The notes beneath the pieces were generated by a model, which saw nothing but the letters and a program-made list of their open reading frames with translations, was not told the origin of the DNA and searched no databases. 64,000 nucleotides of DNA from Acanthochlamys bracteata (Eukaryota > Streptophyta > Magnoliopsida > Pandanales > Velloziaceae). The position numbers and the translations under genes were made by a program. Below, piece after piece: positions 36,410 through 50,400 of this stretch (position 1 is the stretch's first letter; each line of letters begins with the position of its first letter). The stretch is taken from contig CM034127.1 of NCBI GenBank assembly GCA_019914995.1, positions 8,556,001-8,620,000 of the forward strand. Reading direction: 5' to 3'.

Positions 36410-37258
36410 TAGGGGTGGCAATATATGATTCGATCCGCAAATGCGACCCGAAATCGACATACTTAATCGGGTTAGGGTTAAAAAATTTGATCCGTATAAA
36501 TATATAGGTTGGGCTAAGGTTGAACAAATTGAACTCGATTATTAAATGGGTCGATCCGGATTAACCCGAAATTAACCCACCAACCTGAATTATCATATTT
36601 TGAAAAAATAATATTTAATTTTTTCTTTCCGTATATTAAAATATTGGCAATAAAAATAATCGATAATAGTAATTTATAAATTATTAAATTATATAGTATT
36701 TATAATTAATTATTATTTTTATATTTTAGTAAAATAGTGTAAGATAAGAATTATAATATTATCGAAAGTATTACTATATATGTGTTTCTATAATAACGAA
36801 TTTGAATTTCGTATAAAAGTTTTTAACAAAATTTTGTTAGATAGCTATGTTTATCAAAATTATTAATATATATTTATAATCATAAAAGTTCAGCTGTCAA
36901 CACATATTTTTAAAAAATAAAAATAAAATTTTTTTAGATATTTTAAAGACCGATGAAGATACTGAAGAATGCACATTTTGACTGGTATTCACTATATCTC
37001 GTCATTAAGAACATCGTGCATTTTGATTATAATTGATCTTATAATTTCGCTGAATTTTAAAAATATAAAATTAATAATTAATAATTATAATTATTAAATG
37101 GGTCGATCCGAATTTGATCCGATTATTAATAGGTTGGGTTAGGGTTAGACAATTTTGACCTTATAAGTTTATGAATTAGGCTAAGATTAAATAAATTTGA
37201 CCCGATTATTAAATAAGTTGATCCAAAATCGATCCACCAACGCAAATTGCCACCCCTA
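36410..37258. mobile_element. hAT-type non-autonomous element, 849 bp
   Basis: Terminal inverted repeats TAGGGGTGGCAAT (36410) and ATTGCCACCCCTA (ending 37258) are perfect for 13 bases bar small edge differences. The 8-bp flanks TAGGAGGG and GAGGAGGG match at 7 of 8 positions, the hAT target-duplication size. Subterminal GGGTCGATCC, GGTTGGGTTAGGGTTA and GACCCGATTATTAAA words occur near both ends. There is no transposase frame and the core is A/T-rich. Confidence 0.85.
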
Positions 37259-37267
37259 GAGGAGGGC

Positions 37268-39200
37268 GAGAAGAAGGTTAAAGGACGAAAAAGAGGCGGC
37301 AGACGGTGGTGGGAGAAAGAATAGTGCAAACGCGGATAGGAATGAAAAAAAGAAATAGATAAGAGACTGTAGAAGTCGTTTAATTTATGAACAGTGGGAT
37401 AGATGAGTAACCGCGCTCTTTTTGTCTCTATCAAACATGAAAAATTGTCCATAAATATTCACTTTCAGTTCAAAATCCCGATCAAAGAAATCCCTTGTTC
37501 GAATTTGATCAATGATCATGGTTGGTGAGATGAATTAAATAAAATACCACACGAATCGTTTAGAAAAGAGATCGTTATTATATATTTTGATTAATAAAAA
37601 ATAAATTTCATAAAATTGAATTAAATATAACTAAGTTTATTAAAAAATAAATTAAAGGCGAGCTTTATGAGCTCGATATAAACTGAAACATAGCAAAATA
37701 AAATGTAAACTGAAATTCGACCAAAAAAAGTGAATTCTATATGAACACAATCTTAACATAAAATAATAATGATGTGAAAAATTAGTTGTTCATAAAAAAC
37801 CTTTATATATTTAAGAAAATAGAAGTGTTCTTCTCCGGTCTTTGTTTTGGTTATTGTATTATTCGTAAATCGCCAACATATTCTCAACTATATATCTCCA
37901 AATTAACACAAACCACAAGATTATTTTAGTCATTAGATCGTGAATATCAAAACTATTCTCAAGATTTTCCTAATCAAGAATCGATGCTTAATGTTGAACA
38001 ATGATGACGCTTGGCAACATGAATACCACCCAAATCATTTGGATCTGGTTAAATTTGTTCAACGTTATATCGATATGAAATCTATCCGTCTTCTATATAT
38101 ATACATTGAATTCATAGCTAGCCAGACAACATGCATGGAATTATTTTTGACGTAGCTATGGAATTATAGCAACATACAGATGTATAACTAACTCCCTATT
38201 AATTATCATCTTCGTTTAATTAAGATATAGACATTCATCTCTTTACAAAATCTCATGCACGATCTTATAGTTGTAACTAATAAAAACATCACGAACATAT
38301 AAGACAAATAAATTATTTTTTTCCTCAAAATTTTGAATTGAATTTTAGTCATCTAGTCGTTTGATAGTACGACTATGAGGAAAAAAGTATAGAAACATAT
38401 ATTAAAAGAGTATGTATATTTATCTCCTGTTTTAATATTATAACTAGTAATTTAAAGTATTACTGGTATCTTTTCAGTTTCACTTAGAGAAAAATTGAAA
38501 TTAGTTCATCAACAAAATGCAATCCAACATCTCAAACTGCAATTCAACGTCTCATATATTGTGGAAAATGTTAGATGCTAAAATGCAATTTATAATCTCT
38601 ATGAACCAAGAGTAATAATGTAATTCAAATCACATAACAATTATATCATTTTAGAGGATGTTTGAAATTACTTATTCAAAAGAGTTTTTTGAAAAAAAGA
38701 AATATTTTTAAAATTTATTTATACTTAAAAAGATAATAATAATAATTAATAAAAATATTTATGATATAAATTTGTCTGTAATTTTAAAATTTTTTAAAAT
38801 TTTATATAATATTTAAATTTAATAAAAAATATGAAATATAAAGTTGAAAAAAAAATTTCCAAATATGTCTATAATGTAATATTTTTTTTCACACTACCCT
38901 AGACGATAAGAAAAGAAACAATTTCTAAAAAAAATCAAAGAGCAAAAAAAATAGCAAAAGAGAGCCAAAAAAGGGCCAAACCCTGACGGTGATGTTAGGG
39001 TATTTACGTACTTAACATATTATATTTTTAATAAAATTCTTTCTAAAAAGCTTTCAAAAATTATAATATAATATATTATTTATTTTATTACAAAATTTTA
39101 TCCTAACGTTCTTTTAGACATCAAAACGTCACGTGCGGGCACGAGGTCATTTCGGTCCCGTTTGCAGTGTAACACGTGTGCCCCGCAGCCCCATGTGAGC
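37268..39200. other. AT-rich intergenic DNA
   Basis: A GC-richer leader-like patch at 37268-37350 continues the sequence interrupted by the hAT-type element. A diverged relative of the insertion in the PR-4 pseudogene lies near 37670-37750. An AT-rich family A-like block is at about 38644-38877 (GATGTTTGAAATTACTTATT...). No gene was seen. Confidence 0.5.
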
Positions 39201-39201
39201 T

Positions 39202-39560
39202 TGTCTCCTTTCCTCATGCCTGGCCCGTTAAAGAACCTGCATAAACACTGCAAATAAATCTTCACAAAATCATCTCTGTCTCCCTATGTCACTAATGGAC
39301 GATTTTTTATATTCATTTTATTTTTTTAAAGTTTTATAGAATTTAGTTAAATAATTTAAAATTTAAAATTTTATTTTAAAATTTAAATTTTAAAATAAGT
39401 TTCAGAAATTGTTTTTAATATATGTTTATTTTAATTTGAACATAATTATATATCAAAATGAGTTCGAAAGATATTAATGTGAAAGATAAACAAACACCTC
39501 TTAAATTAAACACGACCCGACCGGTTCAACAACTAGACCGTTCAGAACGGGCTTTGTCTC
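39202..39560 (+). promoter_or_regulatory. Three auxin response elements (TGTCTC) upstream of Aux/IAA
   Basis: Canonical TGTCTC hexamers at 39202-39207, 39277-39282 and 39555-39560, all on the coding strand, lie 640, 565 and 285 bases before the ATG. TGTCTC is the ARF-binding element typical of early auxin genes, and three copies within 360 bp upstream of an Aux/IAA gene fit auxin induction. A CACGTG-like ACACGTGT word at about 39172 may add a bZIP/bHLH site. Confidence 0.65.
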
Positions 39561-39842
39561 CGTTATTTGCGCCGGTTTGTTCCGTGCCGACCCGACAACT
39601 CTCGCTGTCCTTTCTGGCCCACTATCAACCCGCGTGGAGTAGAAAAGCCCACGGAGTACTGTTGTTCTCTATTAGAAAAACCTCCCTTTCCTTCCCTTCT
39701 CTGTTAACATTCGTTCTTCCTTCCCTTGACAAGCTCTCTGCTCACAAAATCAAACCAACACTTTCTTCTTCCTTTTCTTCTAATCAAGAAAGAATTTCTT
39801 TTACTTCCGTTCAATTTGTAGTGCTTTTGCTTGCGTGTATTG

Positions 39843-40648
39843 ATGGAGAGCAAGAAGGCAAGCTACGGTGCCGGAGATATCGAAAACTTGAAAGCAACGG
39901 AACTTAGGCTAGGTCTTCCTGGCACAGATGATGAGCCGGTAAGAGTTTCAATTGTTCCTTATATTTCCAAAGGTAGCAAGAGAACTCTGGTTGATCCGCA
40001 AACAAATCCTAACAGCAAAAGCACTACAGATGTTGCTCCTCCAGCTCCTAAGTAAGTCGCCTATTCTTTATCTATGATCTATCGGCTTTTCTTTGTCCTT
40101 TAAACGAATGGTTCATAGCTAATTGATATTTTCATTTATGTTTGTTTGTTGATACGATAAATAGAGCACAAGTAGTTGGTTGGCCGCCGATCCGATCATA
40201 TAGACGTAACAGCATGCAGCAGCAGCAAGTGAAAAAGGTGGAAGAGGTAGTAGATCAGTCTCCGGCGGCATCAGGGTTGTATGTGAAAGTGAGCATGGAC
40301 GGTGCTCCATACCTGAGAAAAATAGATCTCAACATCTACAAAGGATACAGAGAACTAAGGGATGCGCTGGAGTGTATGTTCAAAAGCATCTCCGATGATC
40401 ATGCAGTTACGTATGAAGATAAAGACGGGGATTGGATGCTCGCTGGCGATGTACCTTGGGAGTAAGTTATCATATATATCTTGATTTGATTTCTCTAATT
40501 CGTTGTATCAAAAGAATTTATCAACTCGGTTTAATTTGATTACTTAATTTGTTTTGGTTGCTGCAGAATGTTTGCTTGTTCTTGTAAAAGGTTGAGAATA
40601 ATGAAGGGATCTGAAGCTAAAGGTCTAAGTCTAAGTTCAGGGCGATGA
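39843..40648 (+). CDS. IAA4: Auxin-responsive protein, Aux/IAA family
   Basis: Exons 39843-40051, 40165-40461 and 40567-40648, with GT-AG introns, give 195 aa. Aux/IAA proteins are short-lived nuclear repressors that bind ARFs and recruit TOPLESS. Auxin makes TIR1/AFB mark them for degradation. Visible domains: I, the EAR-type repressor TELRLGLPG (about residues 20-28); II, the degron [12 protein letters not shown], split from domain I by intron 1; [42 protein letters not shown] and [16 protein letters not shown]. The loop between III and IV is short (KSISDDHAV) compared with IAA1-4, which carry a longer acidic SDYVP-type stretch. The closest type I recall is IAA4/IAA3, but the exact orthologue is uncertain. 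The upstream in-frame codons lack an ATG, so 39843 is the start. Confidence 0.93.
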
Positions 40649-40699
40649 TTAATGTATTCAAATTCTGACAGGTTTGCTGTGAATGAAAGCTTCCGATCT

Positions 40700-43600
40700 C
40701 ACGAGGATTAAACTTCAATCTTTCATCAAAACACAGGAAGACCAGAAGTGCATGGAATTTGAACGGAAAAAGCTACCGTAAAGGGGGATATGATTTTGGT
40801 TTTGCATAGCATGAGAAAAGGATTGTAATTTTTCAGTTTCACAGATGTTAAAAATATTTCTTTTTCTTCTCTTACTGCGGAGAAACAAATTAACATCAGT
40901 TAATATTTGTATAGATTTGATTTTGCTATATATTTCAGCAAGTTAAAACATCTAATATCTCTATATTTTTAAGGACCTATTTTTTTTTTTTCAACGAATG
41001 TAAATTGATTTAACTCATGTTCATTGTGCTAATAAGGGTGCGGTTGAATTTGGACATCTTTTCAAAAGTCTTCTGTATAAAGTCGCCAATGTTGAATCAA
41101 ATGAAATGCCTATTTCGAATATCTCAGATAAAGCCGCATAAACATAGTATCTGCATGTTCGGTGGAGCTCTTTTTACCAATTTTTTATTTTTTATTTCTT
41201 AATAATATTTTTAAAATATTGTACAGAATTTATAAAAAAATTTAAAAATTCAAAAAAATTTTACGTAATAAAATTTCTTTATTAATTATTTTTATTTTTA
41301 AAAAATTTTCAAAATATCTTTTTTTTCAAAATTTTTTTTTTTAATAAGCGCTATCAAACATCGGACCGATCACTAAATAAAAGAAAAGTACGCATATATC
41401 AGATTCCTCTTACAGGTAATAAGGAGCAATTTAATCTTTCATTATTTCTTTTTCCTTAAAAAAATGTGTAGAAATTTATCTACACATATGACTACAGTGG
41501 ACATGTTTATATTAAGAGTGTGCTCTCTTTATGGAAAACTAATACTTTTGAAAAAGCGAGTTTTTGAAAATAATTTATTAAAAAAATATTGTAAAGAAAT
41601 ATAAGAAATCATCTGAAAGTAAGTTTTTGTCCAAAAGACATAAAGCATTATCAGATCACCATGAAGTGGACCATTTTGGAAGACTTGCACTTGCAAAGCA
41701 GCTTCCTAAGAATCTGAATTATTAAGTTGTGCCTAAATTTTTGTTTAAAGAAAGAAGAGTTTAGGGTCTCATTCAGTGATACTCATCATCACATTCAGTG
41801 CATGGAAGACAAGAAGAAGAATATTAGGATGGATGAACATTGGACTACACATCTGGTAACATATTCATTTCTCCCTGCAGTTTTCTAATATTTTGTTGAC
41901 CCAAACCTGTCTCTTGTACAAGAAATCAAACCCTAACTGTGTACTTTACAAGTATGTTGTTGTATACATTGGGATTAGATATCTAGCAATGTGCACACCA
42001 AATTGGCTTTTGAGTCTTTACCTAAAATCAGTTATAAGAGCCTAATTCTTTTGAGCAACAACATGCAAGAGGCTAGTTCAAATAGCACTTGGTGCCACTA
42101 TGAAGCTTCATTTTGTTCTAAATTTTTTATCCGGTAATAGTTATATCATCAAAACTTTTATTTTTTTAGCTTTTCTTTGAAAGCTACGCCAAATAAAAAT
42201 TCTGGCAAAGTGTACTGATATACCTTACAAATTTATGAAAAATAAGAGAGTAATTAAAACTAAGAATAGATATCTTATCTTTCTCTTTATTTTACGCTGT
42301 TCTAATTTCTAACTTTTATATTATGACATCTTTGTAGGACATGCTATATTTGCTGCAAAAGCTAAATAGACGTTTGAAAGTACTTATAAAATAAAATTTT
42401 TTATAAACAAGTGATTTTTTTAACCTAAATAAATACAAATTATACATATTAAGATTTTAAGGTATGTAATTTTTTGTACTTTCGAATTGTTAAAATAATT
42501 ATATAAAATACTATAGAAAGTTTACTGAAAAATATGAAGTGCTTATTTAAAATAATAAGCACTTTAAATACAATGCTAAAAATTTTCTAAAATTTCTAAC
42601 ACTTTCTCCGCTAAATGCAAGCGGAAGTCCCGAGACATAGAGATGAAAATAGGGACAAAGGAATTAGGATGCCAATTTGCTTAGTAGGTATTAGATACCT
42701 TCCAAAACCAGATTATCCTTTATTGACCATGTTGGCTAAAAATTTGCACCATATGAATTACCTTCTCACCTTAGTAAGCTCTATACTTTCATAGGCTTTG
42801 TTGATGATTGGGCTTTTAGCCCATTCAAAAAAGATGAAAGCATAAGCCCATGAAGGAAGATCCTGAAAAATGGCATTGCTTTGCAGGATAATAGTTGTTC
42901 AAATCAACAACTAATTCCTTAATCGGAGGATTAGAAAACAGGGTTGCCCCCAAACATAGAAGAATTCATTTTTCTTAATCCTAATCAGATTCAAAAGAAA
43001 AAGATTAAGATTAGGTAAGATGTAGGGATACATGGAAGCAAAGAAAAATGGCATGTTATCTTGATTCTATTCCCTTGTGATACTTCATAATTACTTCATA
43101 AATTAATGGCATTAGTTAGACTTGTGTCACTGCACCGGCAACCGGCATTGAACGTGTCACTGTGATCTCACATGAATACATTATTGTTCAGAGAAATCTG
43201 TGGTCTCCTTAATTTTTTCCACAATCAATACAATATCGCGTCAACTTTTCAGAGCAACTTTTTGGGGCAGTCTGAAATTACGTTTTGAAAATTTTTAATT
43301 CACGTTTTCTAAACAAATTTATATATTTTTTTATAAAATTATTTAAAATTTTAAAAAATATAAAAATTTTACATAATAAATCTTAATATTATTTATTTTT
43401 ATTTTTTTAAAATCAAAATAATAAAACTGATTTATCAAAATAGAATAAAAAGTACTTTTAAAGACACTCCCAAATGCTCAATCGACTTGTCAAACATCTA
43501 AGCATCATTTATATAACGTTGTGTTGCAGTGGATTAATAACAAACAACAAATTAAACTTTTATCCTACTTGAGTTGCGGTGATTTAATAAAACTATTGAT

Positions 43601-43990
43601 AAACTAAGGCACTGGTAATGAGAAGCTAGACCACACAGTGCATTACTAGCAATACCAGCTTAGAGAAGAAGCTTCATAATCTCATTTGAAAAAGGTTAAA
43701 GGAAAAGAAAAGAATGAACTTGCTATAAGGTGTCAAAAACCATGCGTGTGGTATGAGGCCAATTACACTCCAGCGCACTTTTAAAAGAAAAGAAAAACCT
43801 ACGAGTATTGGAAGTATTTGTATTTATTTCGTTGTACATAACTTTAGAACATGTTGACGAGTTCTATACAAAGGTATTTCGACTAAAATTATAATAAAAT
43901 GTTTGAATTTCTTAAGATAATAAGAACAAAAAAAAAACTATGAGAAAAATCAATCAGATGCTTTTTTGGAGATCTTCGGTGGTCCGTAGT
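40700..43990. other. Intergenic, AT-rich, several MITE-like blocks
   Basis: The 3' flank of Aux/IAA, then no recognised gene. AT-rich blocks similar to family A lie at about 41190-41370 (ends GCGCTATCAAACATCGG), 42369-42600 (GACGTTTGAAAGTACTTATA...) and 43263-43480. Sequence between them is unassigned. Confidence 0.5.
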
Positions 43991-43997
43991 GACTCAG

Positions 43998-44257
43998 GAG
44001 GCGTTTAAAATTACTTATAAAATGAAACTTTTTTAAAACGAAAAAATATTCTTATCCTTTTTAAAAAATAAATTTTATCTTTTTATTTTTAAAAAAATAA
44101 TAAAAATATACAATAAAAAAATTTTATTACGTAAAATTTTTTTACATTTTTCTAAAATTTTAAATAAATTTTTTAAATACTTATAAAATATATATTAAAA
44201 AATATAAAATAAAAAAAAATTGAAAAGCAGCATATGAAACGCAATGGCAAACGCGCT
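43998..44257. mobile_element. AT-rich MITE, family A copy
   Basis: Begins GAGGCGTTTAAAATTACTTA and ends AAACGCAATGGCAAACGCGCTC, an imperfect inverted pair. The A/T core shares the ATACTTATAAAATATATATT phrase with the copy at 22145. It ends about 180 bp downstream of the POLLUX-like stop codon. Confidence 0.6.
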
Positions 44258-44435
44258 CTCAATCTGGTGCCTCATACCACATGCTGTATGGTGCACACTG
44301 TCCATTAATCAAAAGAATATGAACCTTGTCTTCCATTTGCCTGGAAACTTGCTTATTCATAAGCTCTTGTGCCGCCAGCTGGACATTCAAAAGATGTAAA
44401 GGGAAAGCAGAACAAAAGCAAGGGAAGGAATGAGT

Positions 44436-47400
44436 TTAAGTAACAATTGATTGTTCCCCTTCAAGCTCAGATATCACGATTAGCGAGTCAGTTATTTTAA
44501 GATCCAGGGACTCTGATTTACACCGTGGATTTATAACCTGCCACAAGTTTAACCAGCAGAGTTTAGAACCCAAAAGATTAAGTGAAAAGATTGAATTTCC
44601 AAGATTAGGCTTACAATCTTGCCGTCTCTCACATAGCCTATAGCTACTTCCTGTCGCAAATTTGCTCTCTCTGTTAGTTCCTTAAACGATGGGGTTTCCC
44701 CTTGCCTCATGTAGAAGCAAATGTCCTGCACACATGGGTTGCAAAACCACAGAACTTGTGTTAAGTCATTATTTATGTAACATGTCTCCATGGATGCTTC
44801 ATAGGCTAAAGATAGGAAAGGAGGTCAACACCTTTATGTATATTTCATCCCCTTCAGAACTGAGTATATCTTTCCACACCTCATTCAACTCATTACTATC
44901 TGCCACTGCAATTAGGTAATTATGTTTTGGTCCAATGTTGATGATAGACAGGATAAAAGTTAAAAAGAGTTGCATGCTAATTGTTGAAACCTTGAGCAGT
45001 CACTAGGCTCATTATTTCCTCAGCACCAATAAATGTAAGTGAAGGTCTTATGCTTGTTATCTGTAGGCAAAAGATGTTTATATGGACTAATAAATAAGAA
45101 TTACAGCCTAACGGCTGCATAAGAAGAAGAACCAAAGGATAGTTAGGAGAAACAAAACTTACTTGTTTTCCCAACTTTGAGTCAACTATCTCTGCAACGA
45201 GGTTTTCTACCTGCATGAGGGTCAAAACCAAGCTGTACACATAAACCAGCATTTTGTATTTACCCATGAAAGGAATGGGAGCGTTTTTGCATGCTTATCT
45301 GCTTAATAGTATATATCTACAACGTTGAAAGAAATTCTTAAAATGCTGCATAAAGAGTTTCCTAAATTTGCATGTCAGTCAATAGCTTATTGAGTCAACC
45401 TCCTTTTCCAAGAGGTTGTAGTCAAATTCCAACCTTGATTCCATGCTTGCTACAGATATTTTCAGCGAGGACAAGAGAATAAGCTGAATGCTTGTCTGCT
45501 CTGGACGGATCTGTGCACGAAGTTTTGTCAGTCAGTTGGAGATTAGAAAAAATCCTTTCAATAGAAATGGAATTATCTATCAGGAGAATTACCTCCAATA
45601 AGCCACTCTCTATCAGAAATCACAATAATTGATAAAGGAATATCTTTTGCACCCTTGACGGACTTTTTGATGTCCAAAATGGCGTCCTTCATTATTTCAT
45701 AGTTCATAGGATTACCAACCTGCAATTGCAGTTTTGTGCATTTAGAGTTGTACATAAGAGAGGAGGGAGGAAAGAGGGAGAGACCTTGTGAGAAACTTTA
45801 ATGTTTTTTAACTGGTTCTGAACAATAGGGTTATATATGCTATTTCTCTCTTTGATCGAAGCATCTGAAAGTATTTCCTGCAATATTACAATATAGAAAC
45901 ACATTACGTCAATTTCTCGCCAGATGCCAAAACTGCTCAATTTCTTTTCCAAAAGCAAGCAATCACAGCAAAACAAATTAAAGGCAAGACATAATCTCAC
46001 AAACCAGATAAATAGACAAAGCAGGACCTGACAGAACATAAGAAAACGTTTACCAAAATCATGCCATTTCCCACTTGAGCATTCAGCTGTAATAACAAAA
46101 AAAACATTAGCTGATAGATGCGACCTTTCCAAGGGTTTCTCGAAAAAGCTTCCAAACCTTCTGTCTTTTGACTTAGCTTATAGACTGATTAGTTCTCCTT
46201 ACTGGCACTTCAATGATTTCCATCTGATTCCCATACCATTTGTTCAAAGATTTCGAGAAATGGTCTTTCTCCTACATGCATGATCTACCACGCTTGCAGC
46301 CTTCCAACGTTCAAAATATTCTCACCTCTTCAAAGCACCTCTGCTATAAACTTCTATACTTATTGCCCATTGCTCAGTTGCATGAGCAGCCGTTAGCATC
46401 TTTGCAGAACAACACAGCTCAAGACTTGATTCCAAATGTTTAGGCATAGTTAATATCCTGAGATCAATAACTTTATCGGTTTCCTCTTTTCTTTCCTAAA
46501 CAAGTTATCTAGTTGAGACATTCAGAACTATCACCTTCCGTTAATTTCTTAGGAGATTTCAAACTTCCAACAGAAGCATAAGAAAAGTAAGCTCCTCTAT
46601 CTTTCAACTTTTGACCTTTGTCAGTTTTTTTAGCAATTAGATACAATTACAAGTTTCCAGATTTGAATGAACTAAAAGCTAAAAGCTACTAACAAAAGCA
46701 CAATCAAACATATTTTAGTATCTAAAGAAACTATAAGCTAAAAAATGACTTCTTGCATGTTGTGTAGAGATTTTCACATCATCTATAACTTATATCTTCT
46801 TTCGGAAGGCAATCCATATGCGTGATTGTGTTTCAGTGTATAAATACTGCAGTTCTAACTTTGCTCAAAAGCTGGAAACATATATTGGAAGAGTTTCCGA
46901 TTGTAATTGCAAGGCATAAAAAAGCTGAAAAAGGTCAAAAACTACAGATTATTAGACCCTAAATTTTTTTACTGTACCTTCTAATTCTATATTTTTATTT
47001 TTAAAATCTCTACAAGATAAGCCCATAGTCTCCAAATTCATGCTATATTAGTTCTTTTGTTTTTTCTTGCATTTCATATATGTTTTAGTTTCAAGAACTT
47101 AATTCACTGAATCTTTTCAATCAAACAGTTCTTGTTATGATAACTCAAAGATGGAAACAACCCCATATGGAATATCTTCCGTAAGAAATATGTCATCAGC
47201 AATCCACAATATAAGCATATGTTTATTACATTAACCTATCACTAGTGAAGGCTAAAAGTAAGAGCTTTAATATAGGCATAATATAATGAGGAAACATGAA
47301 GATAAAAATCTATAACTAAGTCAATAACCAACCTAGAGGAACTTCTGCAAAAAATATCAATCTCATAACATACTAAAACTGTCGCATGGGCAAACTAACT

Positions 47401-50400
47401 ACCACCGTGCAAGTTGAATTATGATATTTCTAACGATGAAATTCCCTATCTAGATTGTTTCTCCATCATATGAATTACATCTAATAAAAAGGAAATTTTG
47501 AACCGAACTAGATAGGTAACTAAGAAGGGTAAAAGGGTAAATGGGTAAATGACCAGATAATCAAACTCATCCAACAAAGAAACTGTGGTAGAATGACCAA
47601 TTTCCAATGCCCTCATGATAACATTTCAGGCAGTGATCCATGTTAGAATTAAAATTTCCTGTTCATGCTAAAAGTTAAGTTAAACTTTCATACATACTTT
47701 AGATATCAAGGGAAGGTCTGGGAACAAAAATGCATAGTGCTATCCATCAAGTGGCATTGATCTATAGAAGTCGAGCAGGGGAGAGTGAATAACTTTCAAA
47801 ACACTATTGGAAGTTGAGCAATCAGATACACTAAACTGTTCATGACTCGACCTTGGTTGGACCAAGGACACTTTTGGTTTGATCTATCACATTTTCCCTA
47901 TCAAAAGATGATGTCCTTCAATTTGAGAGTAAAAACAAAATTCATCAGGCCAAAAAAACTCCAACTAAATCAAAGTGCACTGAATTGAAGGGTGGAGGTT
48001 TATCCACAGTTAAGCTAGACTAAGGGAGTGTATGGGAGTGCTTTTGAAAAGTGATTTGCTAGAACGGAGGGTATTTTTGTCCTATTTCGATAAACAAGCT
48101 CTACTTTTTTTATCTAAAAATAATAAAAATAAGCAATAACAAGATCTTACTAGCTAGAATTTTTCTATACTTTCTAAATTTTCTAATAAATCCTATAAAA
48201 TATTGTAGAAAGTTTATTGAGAAACATGAATTGAAAAGTTGAAAAGCTGCTTTTCTGGAACGTGTTGCCAAACAGCCCCTATAAATCTGCATGACTACCC
48301 TCCTACTTTCTGAACAAAAATAGCTAAACAAGATTAACTTGCGAGATAATACAATAAGCTAGCTTAATTGTACATAAGTTGTCTTTTGGTGGTTAACAAC
48401 TTTCATGCCTGATATCAATAATCAAATGCCAGCTCCGTGAAGTTTATATAGACATTTGAGCTACAACTAGACTCGCTAAAAGATGAGTATTTTCCCTAGC
48501 TGAGTTATCCTAGAATGATTCAATCCTCAAGACCTCGATTTCCCTCTACTTTGCAAATATTGGATAAGTAAGATTTTGCTGCAGCATATCTCCTTGTTCC
48601 AGTTAATAAGATTTATATCTAATATTCATTAACAGTACATGATAGCTCTAGGATGAATATGCAGTATCCAGGATCATGTCATATACAGGTTTATGATTAT
48701 ATCTAGACAACATACATGGGAAGATGGATCAAAGCGATGAACGTGAAATGCGGAAGCAAGCTTCTAAGAGTGATAGATCATGTCTTCTTAGATATAGATA
48801 TGCCATATCCCCATGAACTAAATGCTGCAAACAAGAAAGTATGCGGAACTAAACCATTTACATATAGCAAGGTCAAACGAATATCAAAATGACAAACATA
48901 GAATGCATTCTTTTGGATAATTATGTACCTAGACCTACATAAACAATATAATGTCCAAATGCTAGGAAGATTATTTTAATGTAATTTTCAGTTGGATAAT
49001 TATGTACCAGGACACTGCCAGGTCCGAGATAGTTATCGTATTCCCTGATCATATCAGTAATATTTGGCCGCCACCCAACCATAAGAATGCATTCTTTTGG
49101 TCCTAGATGCCAGTCAGAAGCCTGTATTTGCCATTTGGCTTAAGTATCAGAAACTGCAGAAAAGAAACTACGGAATATTTTTAGAACCAGTTGAAATTGT
49201 AATCATGCCTTGGAAGAAGACCTTGAAGGACGTTTCACAATATTTCTCAGGCGTCTTTTCATCAATTCAAGGGCTGAACTTCCAAAGTCTCCATCTTCTT
49301 TGGGTTCTGAATCTTCAGATGGATCTTTACTAGCTGCACTTGGAAGCAACATTTTCAGCTTCCTTTTCCCAGACACAGGTGCTATAAGCAACACCTGCAG
49401 CAGCTACCAAAATCATCAAATGGAGATAGTGTTAAATCTGTATATGAAAATTCAATTGCTTTACACGATTACACAATTTAACATCACAGGTTTGAAACTC
49501 AATACTTTCTAACATCCATTTTGCACTAGGTGATTCACATAAAAATAATAGTAAAGGAAACTTAGAGTTTTATCTTAGGGAGATTTAGTCCGAGATTACG
49601 TTCCACAGGTGAAGTCTTTAATTAAGTCGGCATTAAAATGTATATATACTTTGATAGAAGTTGGTTCCCACATATTGTACCAGAACCAGATTGCACGATA
49701 ATTCCCTTTAACTAAATCTTGTCAAGATCTGCTCGATCTCAATTGGCTGTAATTGATTCAAATACAATGATATTTGAAAGACAGTAGAAAATTATAACTT
49801 AGCTAAGAAAGGCTAGATTAAATTTGAATTTGGTTTCTTAGTATAGTTTTTCTACATGATGTATGAGTTGAACAAAGAACTAGAAGACATTAGAGCATTT
49901 GAAAACAATTCATAAGAACATTGAGATTTTAGAAGAATCTGAAAGGAGGAACATATAGAACTATCATTCTCATATAGAAAGCAAAAACAAAAGGTAATTA
50001 AATCTGACATATCAGGTCATTACTCATACTTTGTCTGTTTCTTTAATGACTTCATCATCATGTGGATGGAAAATCACTTTCTCTGACCGAAAAAGTCCAC
50101 AGACCACAGCCTGAAAGGAAAAGATAACAACACAAATTCAGAAGTCAAACATACTTCCTACATTATCATTATTCTCAAAGAATCTTTATATTCATAACTT
50201 ACTCTCACCTCTTCAATTCCATGCCTTGCATGCTTATACCTAAACCCTGCTAATTGGGGAAAACTGTGGAGGTTGAACACATTCTCTGTGGTAGAAAATG
50301 AAACAAGCTTAACAACCAACCAAAATGCTGGCAACTTCTGGAAATGAAAAGTTCAAACATCTGTCATAATCTCTATATGAAAGACATCCATAGGCTGCTG

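Noticed and set aside
36460-37150. GGGTTAGGG words suggesting interstitial telomere sequence
   Set aside because: Only isolated words within a bounded hAT-type element; no tandem 7-mer array.
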